DNA of 64,000 nucleotides, from contig JBBQWV010000004.1 in assembly GCA_038210275.1 (NCBI GenBank), positions 62,001 through 126,000 of the forward strand, in the 5' to 3' direction. Below the pieces are notes generated by a model. That model saw nothing but the letters and a program-made list of their open reading frames with translations. It did not search any database and had not been told where the DNA came from. This stretch comes from PALSA-1296 sp038210275. Lineage in GTDB: Bacteria; Bacteroidota; Ignavibacteria; Palsa-1295. Shown here piece after piece: positions 34,081 to 42,315 of this stretch. Position 1 is the stretch's first letter. Every line of letters starts with the position of its first letter. The translations under genes and the position numbers were made by a program.

Positions 34081-35220
34081 ATGGCACAAGCAGAATTAGT
34101 CGCAGAAAGACTTCAAACCGATATAACAACTAAGGATTTTCTCCCTTTGAAAGGGATCGATCACATCGAATTTTACGTAGGCAATGCCAAACAATCAGCC
34201 TATTATTATCGGTCTGCCTTCGGTTTTAAGCTCACTGGATATGCAGGTCTTGAAACCGGTCTGCGTGACCGCGCAAGTTACGTCTTGGAGCAAGGAAAGG
34301 TCAGACTCATTCTAACAACGCCTCTGACGCAGGATCATCCGATCAATGCCATGCTTGCAAAACACGGTGATGGTGTCAGCGTCATAGCAATCGAAGTTGA
34401 TGATGTCGAGCGTTCATTTCGCGAGACGACAAAACGTGGTGCAGTCGGAGTCCAAGAGCCACGAGAGATCACCGATGAGAATGGAACTTACCGTACTGCT
34501 TCTATTCGAACGTACGGCGATACGATTCATACATTCGTTGACCGCAAAAATTATAAAGGCTTTGCGCCCGGTTATCGAACCGTTACTTCAGAGGATAAGA
34601 TCGCTCGTCCTGTCGGTCTTGCGGCAGTTGATCATGTAGTGGGGAATGTCGGCTGGAATCAGATGGATACATGGGTGAAGTGGTACGAAGAAGTCATGGG
34701 CTTTCACCTCTTCGTGTCATTCGACGATAAAGATATCAGCACTGAATACTCAGCGCTTATGTCGAAAGTCGTTGCAAGCGGATCAGAGAAAATTAAATTT
34801 CCGATCAATGAACCTGCAACCGGAAAAAGGAAATCGCAGATCGAAGAATACATCGAATGGTATAATGGTCCCGGCGCACAGCACATTGCAATTGCTACCG
34901 GAAATATCATTGAATCAGTAACCAAGCTTACAGAGCAAGGTGTTGAATTTTTGAAAGTCCCATCAAGCTACTACGAAGATCTCGAATCTCGTGTCGGGAA
35001 GATCAACGAACCAATAGATGAACTTGCCAAACTCGGTATCCTCGTTGATAGCGATGACGATGGCTATATGCTACAGATTTTCACAAAGCCTGTCGAAGAC
35101 CGCCCAACTCTTTTCTTCGAAATTATCCAGCGACGTGGCGGAAGAAGCTTCGGCAAAGGCAATTTCAAAGCGCTCTTCGAAGCAATCGAAAGAGAGCAAG
35201 ATCTGAGGGGAAATTTGTAA
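34081..35220 (+). CDS. hppD: 4-hydroxyphenylpyruvate dioxygenase
   Basis: 379 residues, two vicinal-oxygen-chelate domains. Iron ligands are H185 (VDHVVGNV), H268 (AQHIAIAT) and E347 (FFEIIQRRGG). Converts 4-hydroxyphenylpyruvate to homogentisate in tyrosine breakdown; needs O2, so supports an aerobic lifestyle. No other tyrosine-degradation genes are adjacent. Confidence 0.96.
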   Translation: MAQAELVAERLQTDITTKDFLPLKGIDHIEFYVGNAKQSAYYYRSAFGFKLTGYAGLETGLRDRASYVLEQGKVRLILTTPLTQDHPINAMLAKHGDGVSVIAIEVDDVERSFRETTKRGAVGVQEPREITDENGTYRTASIRTYGDTIHTFVDRKNYKGFAPGYRTVTSEDKIARPVGLAAVDHVVGNVGWNQMDTWVKWYEEVMGFHLFVSFDDKDISTEYSALMSKVVASGSEKIKFPINEPATGKRKSQIEEYIEWYNGPGAQHIAIATGNIIESVTKLTEQGVEFLKVPSSYYEDLESRVGKINEPIDELAKLGILVDSDDDGYMLQIFTKPVEDRPTLFFEIIQRRGGRSFGKGNFKALFEAIEREQDLRGNL

Positions 35221-35230
35221 CAGACAAAAT

Positions 35231-35256
35231 AGTAGGGTCGACTTTAGTCGACCAGT
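35231..35256 (+). repeat. REP-like palindrome upstream of the RAYT gene
   Basis: GTAG head followed by the palindrome GGTCGACTTTAGTCGACC (35236-35253). In inverted orientation to the element at 35765-35795. Confidence 0.72.
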
Positions 35257-35285
35257 CAATTGCAAATTACTCTCTATCGCACAGG

Positions 35286-35750
35286 ATGGAAGTAACAAAC
35301 AAATTCAAATACTATCGGGGAAATCTTCCACACTGGCAAGTAGGTGGATGTTGCTATTTCGTCACTTTTCGCTCAGTGAATGAGTTATCCGAGGAAGCGC
35401 GTGAATGCATTAAGCGACGAATTCTCCAAGATCATAGATATAAATTTGAACTTCTTCTCGGTGTTATTATGTCGGATCACGTTCACCTTTTATTACGACC
35501 ACTTCAAAAACCTTCTTCTACTTATTGGTATTCCCTTTCTGAAATTCTTCAAGGAATAAAGGGTTCGAGTGCACGGAGTATCAATCAACTAACGAATACT
35601 TTGGGGAGCATTTGGCAGAAGGAAAGCTTTGACCGACTTATTCGAAACGCAAAGGAGTTGTTAGAGAAATGGGAATATATCTGGAATAATCCTATTAAAG
35701 CAGGGCTATCAAATGGTGTTACCGAATATCCATTTTATATTAAGCCATAA
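35286..35750 (+). CDS. REP-associated tyrosine transposase (RAYT, Y1_Tnp)
   Basis: 154 residues, the usual RAYT size. HUH motif H65-x-H67 in IMSDHVHLLLRP; the catalytic Tyr is probably Y131 in the C-terminal motif WEYIWNNPIKAGL. Strand GGCCYFVTFR near the N-terminus fits the fold. RAYTs are single-copy IS200/IS605-related nucleases that recognise REP hairpins. Here the gene is bracketed by inverted GTRG-headed palindromes, with relatives elsewhere in the window, so it forms a REPtron-like unit. The frame is intact. Confidence 0.9.
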   Translation: MEVTNKFKYYRGNLPHWQVGGCCYFVTFRSVNELSEEARECIKRRILQDHRYKFELLLGVIMSDHVHLLLRPLQKPSSTYWYSLSEILQGIKGSSARSINQLTNTLGSIWQKESFDRLIRNAKELLEKWEYIWNNPIKAGLSNGVTEYPFYIKP

Positions 35751-35764
35751 AGTGTCATCTAATA

Positions 35765-35795
35765 CCACTCGTTCCGACTAAAGTCGGAACCACTA
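35765..35795 (-). repeat. REP-like palindrome downstream of the RAYT gene
   Basis: Palindrome GTTCCGACTAAAGTCGGAAC (35771-35790). On the minus strand it reads GTGG head then TTCCGACTTTAGTCGGAA. Confidence 0.72.
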
Positions 35796-35814
35796 TTTTT
35801 TAGATTATCTCTGT

Positions 35815-36579
35815 ATGACTTTCCATCTTGATTCTCTTGACATTTCCTACGACCTCCGAAACTGGGAATCTCCATCCCATGAACGCCCTATTCTCTTTCT
35901 CCATAGCGCCCTCAGCACTCATAAAGAATTCGAGAAGCTTTCATCGTTCTACGAAAACCGCAAGCAGATCCTTCTTGATTTTCCTTCGCATGGCGAAAGC
36001 ACTACTACATATAGCAAACTGACTACGAGAATGCTTGCTGAAAGTGTTCGCTCACTTTTGGAAGAACTTAAAATTTATTCCGTTGATATTATCGGTTATA
36101 GCCTCGGAGGATATGTAGCGTTGGAACTTGCACTCATTGCTCCGAGTATGGCGCATAGTATCCTCAGCCATGCAATGAAATTTTATTGGACCGATGAGGC
36201 AATCGCCGAATCGCTTGCGCAGCTTGATACTCAAAAGATAAAAGCGAGATCACAGAGAGGATTTGAAATATTATCAGCGATGCATTCAACGAACGGATTA
36301 GAAAAGACTGTTGGTGCGATGAGAAGTATTATCGAACATTTTCAGGTAGAACAACTGAGTGAAGAAGACCTCCGAAAAATTCAAGCTCCCCTCTTACTAA
36401 GTGTAGGCGATAGAGATGATCTTGTTACCCTTCCGGAAATCATTAAACTCTACCGATCCCAAGACCAAAAGAAAACCTATCTTGCCATTCATCCGAATTC
36501 ACCACACCCAATTTCGAAGTTAGATATGGGTTCGTTTACTCATGCGGTGAGGGAATTTTGGAAGAAATCCAATTCATAA
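35815..36579 (+). CDS. Alpha/beta hydrolase
   Basis: 254 residues. Nucleophile elbow G94-Y-S96-L-G (IIGYSLGGY), acid in VGDRDDLVTLPE and a His in HPNSPHPIS complete a plausible triad. Oxyanion-side FLHSALSTHKEFE. No signal peptide, so cytoplasmic. Substrate unknown. Its last codons run into a short ATTCGTA heptad array shared with the convergent rhodanese gene. Confidence 0.87.
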   Translation: MTFHLDSLDISYDLRNWESPSHERPILFLHSALSTHKEFEKLSSFYENRKQILLDFPSHGESTTTYSKLTTRMLAESVRSLLEELKIYSVDIIGYSLGGYVALELALIAPSMAHSILSHAMKFYWTDEAIAESLAQLDTQKIKARSQRGFEILSAMHSTNGLEKTVGAMRSIIEHFQVEQLSEEDLRKIQAPLLLSVGDRDDLVTLPEIIKLYRSQDQKKTYLAIHPNSPHPISKLDMGSFTHAVREFWKKSNS

Positions 36580-36591
36580 TTCGTAATTATC

Positions 36592-36912
36592 TTAGTATTT
36601 CGGCACGCTCGGATCAATCTTGTCATGCCAATCGTAGATGCCACCCTTGAGGTTTTGAGCATTCGGGAAGCCGTTGCGGCGGAGGAATTCAGTTACCATT
36701 GCACTGCGGCTTCCGGTACGGCACATGATGACAAGGTTTGTATCGGCGTCAAATTCGGTGAGATGTTGTGGAATCTCATTCATCGGAATAAGCGTGCCTC
36801 CGATATTGCTGGCTTCAAATTCATTTGGCTCACGACAATCGATTAATTGCATCGGCTTGTTTTCATCGCGCAGCGCTTTAAGCTCTTCAACGGTAATTTC
36901 GAATGGGATCAC
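36592..36912 (-). CDS. Single-domain rhodanese-like protein
   Basis: 106 residues. Rhodanese fold with QLIDCREPNEFEASNI and the active-site loop C64-RTGSRS, then FPNAQNLKGGIYDW. Cytoplasmic sulfurtransferase or sulfur carrier; acceptor unknown. It is 9 bases downstream of nuoN on the same strand and is probably the last gene of the nuo transcript. Confidence 0.88.
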   Translation of the reverse strand: MIPFEITVEELKALRDENKPMQLIDCREPNEFEASNIGGTLIPMNEIPQHLTEFDADTNLVIMCRTGSRSAMVTEFLRRNGFPNAQNLKGGIYDWHDKIDPSVPKY

Positions 36913-36921
36913 AATGAAATG

Positions 36922-38592
36922 TTATTGTAATGAGAAGAAGCGAATGACATTACTCGTAAAATCTACGACGGGTGAGAAGTACACGCCGAAGAAGAGAGTC
37001 GGGATCAGGAATGCAAAGATAAATACTTTCGAAAGGATAGAATAACTCAGCGTTCCATCTGCCGAGACTGAAAGCGCGCTCGTCAGCGGCGCAGTATTGG
37101 CATCTGCCTCCTTAATGAACATTGTCTGCATCACTCGAACGTAGTAGTAAAGCGATACGACAGAATTCAGCACCATCACTACTGCCAGCCAAAACCACTT
37201 CGGCTGAGTTAAGATCGCTGAGAATACATAAAACTTTCCGATGAACCCAATCGTCAGTGGAATGCCGGTAAGCGAAACAAGAAATACACTAAGGCATACC
37301 GCAAGTAGCGGCGACTTCTTCGCAAATCCCTTGTAGTCTTCAAGATCTTCAGAGCCGATCTTATTTGCTATCAGCATGATCACATAGAATGCTCCGAGAT
37401 TCATGAAGAGATAGGAGATGAAATAGATCATGATCGAGACTATTCCCGCATCGCTACCTCCTCGTCCACTGCCAAGTTCCATCACACCTGCTCCGGCAGC
37501 AACTAAGCCAACCATGATATATCCTGCATGAGCAATAGTAGAATAAGCAAGCATACGCTTGATGTTCGATTGCCGCAATGCGGCGAAATTCCCGAGTGAC
37601 ATTGTGATAGCGCTTAGCACAGCTATGACAAGCGGCCAATTGAGGATGGGCTCCATTGTTTTCTGATCAACCGGAAAACTAAAAAGCAAGAACCTCATCA
37701 GTAATCCAAATCCTCCCGCTTTAGAAGCAACGGAGAGAAGAGCTGTGACAGGAATCGGAGCGCCTTCATACACATCAGGAGTCCAGAAATGGAAAGGTGC
37801 AGCGCTGATCTTATATCCCATTCCCGCAAGAGATAGAATAACGCCGATCCAAAGTGCAACCATATTTATAGAATGCGTTGCAGCGCCTTCAGCAAGAACG
37901 GCGCGAATCGCAATGATACTCGTCGAACCCGTCAATCCGTAAATAAGAGAAAATCCATATATCATCAGCCCAGAGCTAAAAGCACCGAAGAGCACATACT
38001 TCATGGAAGCTTCTGTGCTCCGCGCATTATCTTTCATGAATCCGGACATGATGTAGCTCGTGATCGAAACAAGTTCGAGCGCAATATACATCATCACAAG
38101 ATCGGTCGCTGCGGGCATGAGGAACATCCCGAGTGTCAGCGCAAGAAGAAGAGAAAAATATTCACCGTTTCGATTGCCACGCTCTTCTACTTCACGAGAA
38201 AGTAATGACATCAACACGATAAAGATCGCAGATAACGCAATAAGTAGTTTGAAGAAAACTGCAAAATTATCTACGACTGCCATTCCTATCGAAGGAACAA
38301 GCGTTGTCATATAGGGGAATATCATGTTGCCACCTTCCCACGGCTTCCCTTGAGTGAATGGCATCCACTGCTGCCATGAAAAATAGAGAACAGCTGCAAG
38401 AACTCCGAGAACGAAATAACCGACTATCTTTTTCTGACTCGGTTTGCGGATGAACAGATCGAGAATGATCGCCAGCAAAAATCCGCCCGTCAAAATTGTC
38501 TCCGGCAAAAAATGCGACATGGTCTTGCTCAGAAGCGGCTTCATGCCGTTAGCAAGCTCACCCAGACTCATATCAAGAAGCTGTAGATGCAT
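36922..38592 (-). CDS. nuoN: NADH-quinone oxidoreductase subunit N
   Basis: About 556 residues from the ATG at 38592 (a longer form from 38625 is possible). Antiporter-like proton channel subunit with 14 helices: MYIALELVSITSYIMSGFMK, the Lys/His-bearing KMLAYSTIAHAGYIMVGLVA and SLTGIPLTIGFIGKFYVF. Ends the membrane-arm genes of the complex I operon. Confidence 0.94.
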   Translation of the reverse strand: MHLQLLDMSLGELANGMKPLLSKTMSHFLPETILTGGFLLAIILDLFIRKPSQKKIVGYFVLGVLAAVLYFSWQQWMPFTQGKPWEGGNMIFPYMTTLVPSIGMAVVDNFAVFFKLLIALSAIFIVLMSLLSREVEERGNRNGEYFSLLLALTLGMFLMPAATDLVMMYIALELVSITSYIMSGFMKDNARSTEASMKYVLFGAFSSGLMIYGFSLIYGLTGSTSIIAIRAVLAEGAATHSINMVALWIGVILSLAGMGYKISAAPFHFWTPDVYEGAPIPVTALLSVASKAGGFGLLMRFLLFSFPVDQKTMEPILNWPLVIAVLSAITMSLGNFAALRQSNIKRMLAYSTIAHAGYIMVGLVAAGAGVMELGSGRGGSDAGIVSIMIYFISYLFMNLGAFYVIMLIANKIGSEDLEDYKGFAKKSPLLAVCLSVFLVSLTGIPLTIGFIGKFYVFSAILTQPKWFWLAVVMVLNSVVSLYYYVRVMQTMFIKEADANTAPLTSALSVSADGTLSYSILSKVFIFAFLIPTLFFGVYFSPVVDFTSNVIRFFSLQ

Positions 38593-38628
38593 CTTAACGA
38601 AATATAAAAAGTAATGAAAGCACAAAAA

Positions 38629-40230
38629 CTATTTCATTATCGACGCTGCCTGAACGACGTGCGGTCCTGCAGCATTGACGAAGGTCACAAGTTGATTCAC
38701 ACTCGTTGACATTAAATTAATTACCGGCGAAGGGTAAATTCCAAGGAATATTACGATCGCTGCAAGAGGCACAAGTGCGACAAGCTCACGTCCATTTATA
38801 TCCGTCAGATTATTCCAGCGCTCAGGAAGCGTACCGAGGAACATCCTCTGTAATGCCCACAACATATATGCGGCTGTGAGAATGATGCCAAGCGTCGAAA
38901 GAATCGTCCAGAATTGGAAAGCCTGGAAAGCACCGAGGAAAACAAATGCTTCAGAAATGAAACCTGACATTCCCGGCAAACCAAGCGATGCGAAATAACA
39001 GATCACCACAAATGCGAAGTACTTCGGCATCTTATTAGCAAGTCCTCCAAACTCATTTAATCCACGAGTATGAGCACGATCATAGAGAACGCCGACACTT
39101 AAGAAGAGCATTGCTGTGATCGTACCGTGATTGAACATCTGAAATATCGCCCCCATCATACCCTGCGAGTTCAGGGATGCCATGCCAAGCAAGACGTATC
39201 CCATGTGACTGACCGAGCTATATGCGATAAGTTTTTTCAGATCCTTTTGAGCCATTGCGCAGAATGCACCATACACAATATTTATAAATCCGAAGATCAC
39301 CATATACTGACTCGTTGCAACGGCGATCTCAGGAAAAATACCATAGCACATTCTCAGAATACCATACGTACCCATCTTCAAAAGTACGCCCGCAAGAATA
39401 ACTGATATTGCCGTCGGCGCTTCTACGTGAGCATCGGGAAGCCATGTATGGAATGGGAACATCGGAATCTTAATGGCAAAACCGAGGAAGAGTCCCAGAT
39501 AGCCGACGTATCGCCACGTATTCCCTATCGTCGCAAAAATCGAACCTGCCACATGATTAGCAGGATTCATCATATCAAGGATACTGAATGTATGCCACGC
39601 TGTTCCCCCGATCATGACTTGAGTCGAGAAATAAAGTCCGATCATCACCAAGAGCATGAATACTGAACCGAACAGTGTATAGATAAAGAACTTGATCGCA
39701 GCATATTCTCTGCGCGGTCCACCCCAAATACCGATGAGGAAATACATCGGAAGAAGCATTAGCTCCCAGAAGATATAGAAGAGGAAGAAATCGAGAGAGA
39801 CGAAAACACCCATCATGCCTGTTACTAAAAGCAGGTACATCATGAAGTAGCCTTTATGCTGCTTCTCAATGGAGAAACTTGCTATCGCTCCGATGAATGA
39901 GACTAAAGCAGTCAGCAGAACCATCAGTACTGAGAGTCCGTCAATTCCCATATAGTAATCAATGGCAACATTGCCAAAGACTCCGAGACCGGATATCCTT
40001 ATCCACTCATGCTTTTCCATGAATTGAAAACTCTTGGCATCATTAATGCCTGCCATTGAGCCATTGAAATTTGCCCATAAGATAATGGCAAAGACGATTT
40101 GCAGCAACGTCACCGCGACGGTAATACCGCGAATCATCTTAATACTACCTTTCGGCACGAACGCCGTGACGATCATTCCTGCTATTGGCAGGAGCGTCAG
40201 TATGGATAAGATCGGAAAGCCAAGCTGCAT
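38629..40230 (-). CDS. nuoM: NADH-quinone oxidoreductase subunit M
   Basis: 533 residues, 14 membrane helices. Conserved FYIFWELMLLPMYFLIGIWG (key Glu), LKKLIAYSSVSHMGYVLLGM (key Lys) and LPGMSGFISEAFVFLGAF. Proton-pumping subunit of complex I. A GAGAAGAGAA stretch upstream may act as ribosome site. It is separated from nuoL by the subtilisin gene. Confidence 0.96.
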   Translation of the reverse strand: MQLGFPILSILTLLPIAGMIVTAFVPKGSIKMIRGITVAVTLLQIVFAIILWANFNGSMAGINDAKSFQFMEKHEWIRISGLGVFGNVAIDYYMGIDGLSVLMVLLTALVSFIGAIASFSIEKQHKGYFMMYLLLVTGMMGVFVSLDFFLFYIFWELMLLPMYFLIGIWGGPRREYAAIKFFIYTLFGSVFMLLVMIGLYFSTQVMIGGTAWHTFSILDMMNPANHVAGSIFATIGNTWRYVGYLGLFLGFAIKIPMFPFHTWLPDAHVEAPTAISVILAGVLLKMGTYGILRMCYGIFPEIAVATSQYMVIFGFINIVYGAFCAMAQKDLKKLIAYSSVSHMGYVLLGMASLNSQGMMGAIFQMFNHGTITAMLFLSVGVLYDRAHTRGLNEFGGLANKMPKYFAFVVICYFASLGLPGMSGFISEAFVFLGAFQAFQFWTILSTLGIILTAAYMLWALQRMFLGTLPERWNNLTDINGRELVALVPLAAIVIFLGIYPSPVINLMSTSVNQLVTFVNAAGPHVVQAASIMK

Positions 40231-40266
40231 AAGTTCTCTTCTCTTTTTTTTGCGTTTAAAAAATTA

Positions 40267-42315
40267 TTAATGAATGACGATCATGCGTTTTGTCATGATT
40301 GCGCCATCCGAAGTTTCAAGTTTATAGATATATACACCGTTCTCAAGTGTATGTGCATTGAGATTGACTGAGTGCTTGCCTGCACCCATCATGCCGTCGG
40401 AAAGAATACTTACTTCTCTACCTAATATGTCGCAAATACTGAGTTTAGCGTATTCACGGGAAGCAAGTTCGAAATTTATTGTAGCATCATTTGCAACAGG
40501 ATTCGGATACGTATTTCCAAGTTCCAGAATATTCGAAGTTTGGTCTGTCACGCCCTTCGTTGCAAAAATATCGTCGCTTATAATATCAACATTGATAACA
40601 AGTGTATCGTAATATTTTGAACCTTCCACTGTCGCAGAGCCATAACTTACTGCAAAGTATAATGGAAGCTGGGTTCCGGCACCACCATCAGTACCGTCGC
40701 GAGAAAATTTAAACGAACCTACAGCTTGCTGTCCGGAGATCATTGCACCTAAACTCGCTGGTCCTAACAGAACAGTATATCCACCCAACAGAGTGACAGA
40801 ACCATCAATTGGAAGCAACTGCACTTGAATATTGCCGCCACTTTTAACGGCAGCCATGTAATTTTTGAACGTTACATCTATCGTGTAAATTTTATCTACA
40901 AATTTCAGTCCGCCTTTAACAATTCCATCTACCTTATATGTGGTAATTCCCACACCCGGTACGGTCTGAGCCGTTAATGCTTTATAGGCGTTCACTCTGC
41001 CCCAATAGAAAGTACGGCTTGTGGGATTGACGACGTTATCACACGTTTCTATTATTTGCCTTGTGATAAACTTCGGAGTCCAGTCGGGATTCTTCGCCAG
41101 TACTAATCCAGCAACACCTGCCGTAAGCGGGCAGGCGAATGATGTACCACTTGAATAATCATAGGCGCTGTTACCTGGGAATGTCGTTGAAAGAATATTA
41201 TCTCCGGGTGCATACACATTTACGGTTTTTCCGAAATTTGAAAATGTAGCGGGCTTATCCGATGCATCGGTTGCGCCAACACTCAGTACATTCTTTGAAT
41301 AGGCAGGTATAAAGTGCGTCGCTGCATTATCGATATTTTTTGTATCATTTCCTGCGGCTGCAACGACAAGCGCACCATTCGCTAAAGCAGAATCAATAAA
41401 AACCTGAACGAAGTCCAAATACGTCTGGTCGGATTCATAACCTCCCCAGGAGCAATTCAGAATTTTTGCGCCATGCATCCAAGCGTAAGTAATTCCCTCA
41501 TATCCGCCATAAAGCTTTCCTAAATTATCGGCGATCTTTATGACCATGATCTTGCAATTAAACCCCGAACCGGCTCCACCTTTTCCGTTATCCGGAACCA
41601 TGCCCATACATCCGGTAGTAAATGTTCCGTGACTCTGGTTGGGTCCTGGCATCGGATCGTTATCAGGTTTAAATTTTTGCGACGTTCCATTATCGCCGAC
41701 AATATCATAACCGAAGTTATTTCCGATCTTAAAAATATTTGCTGCCAGGTCTTCATGATTGTAATTTGCGCCTTCATCCAGATCGGCGATCACAATATTT
41801 GAGTTGCCTTTTGAAACTCCCCATGCATCCAAAATATGCATGTGCGCATTATCCAGAGAATACTGATTTGGTACTTGCGGATCATTCGGAGTGTATGAAC
41901 AATGCTCAAAAATAAAACGCGGGCTTACTCCTTCAACCACATCCAACTTTGAGAAATCATGCCCGATGATGCGAGGAGAACCTTGCTCTTCCGAAAAATG
42001 AATAACGTACATTCTCTCCATCCCACGCGGCATGGGCGAAGGGTCGTTGATCGGATCAGGGTTAAAAGGCACAACTTCCGTCACTCCAATTTGTGCAAAG
42101 ATCCCATCAAGCGCCGCATTCCCTGTATGCGTTGGACTTAAATTTGTGAAGTCGATCCCATGATTAGGTTTCAAGCGAAGGTAAAGCACCCCGGGTACAA
42201 CATCCATGAGCTTTGGACCATTGACAGAAAGCGGAGCTTGCGCCTGAATTGGCGATATATCTGCTCCAAAAAGCAGTGCAATAACAAGGAGCGATATGGG
42301 GATTATTCTCTTCAT
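40267..42315 (-). CDS. T9SS-exported subtilisin-like (S8) protease inside the nuo operon
   Basis: 682 residues. Signal peptide (cleavage near IQAQ), then an S8 domain with the triad Asp180 (ADLDEGANYNHEDL), His229 (SHGTFTTG) and Ser392 (GTSFACPLTAG), and the oxyanion Asn in VVAAAGND. The usual D-[ST]-G is D-E-G here. A T9SS sorting domain closes the protein (LGNTYPNPVANDATINF). The ATG overlaps the nuoL stop (ATGA), so its translation is coupled to nuoL, and nuoM follows 36 bases after it. The location inside a respiratory operon is unexpected for a surface protease. Confidence 0.92.
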   Translation of the reverse strand: MKRIIPISLLVIALLFGADISPIQAQAPLSVNGPKLMDVVPGVLYLRLKPNHGIDFTNLSPTHTGNAALDGIFAQIGVTEVVPFNPDPINDPSPMPRGMERMYVIHFSEEQGSPRIIGHDFSKLDVVEGVSPRFIFEHCSYTPNDPQVPNQYSLDNAHMHILDAWGVSKGNSNIVIADLDEGANYNHEDLAANIFKIGNNFGYDIVGDNGTSQKFKPDNDPMPGPNQSHGTFTTGCMGMVPDNGKGGAGSGFNCKIMVIKIADNLGKLYGGYEGITYAWMHGAKILNCSWGGYESDQTYLDFVQVFIDSALANGALVVAAAGNDTKNIDNAATHFIPAYSKNVLSVGATDASDKPATFSNFGKTVNVYAPGDNILSTTFPGNSAYDYSSGTSFACPLTAGVAGLVLAKNPDWTPKFITRQIIETCDNVVNPTSRTFYWGRVNAYKALTAQTVPGVGITTYKVDGIVKGGLKFVDKIYTIDVTFKNYMAAVKSGGNIQVQLLPIDGSVTLLGGYTVLLGPASLGAMISGQQAVGSFKFSRDGTDGGAGTQLPLYFAVSYGSATVEGSKYYDTLVINVDIISDDIFATKGVTDQTSNILELGNTYPNPVANDATINFELASREYAKLSICDILGREVSILSDGMMGAGKHSVNLNAHTLENGVYIYKLETSDGAIMTKRMIVIH

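Noticed and set aside
35286..35750. RAYT as a normal insertion sequence
   Set aside because: No terminal repeats of an IS, no second ORF and no duplicate copy; the context is that of a domesticated REP-associated gene.
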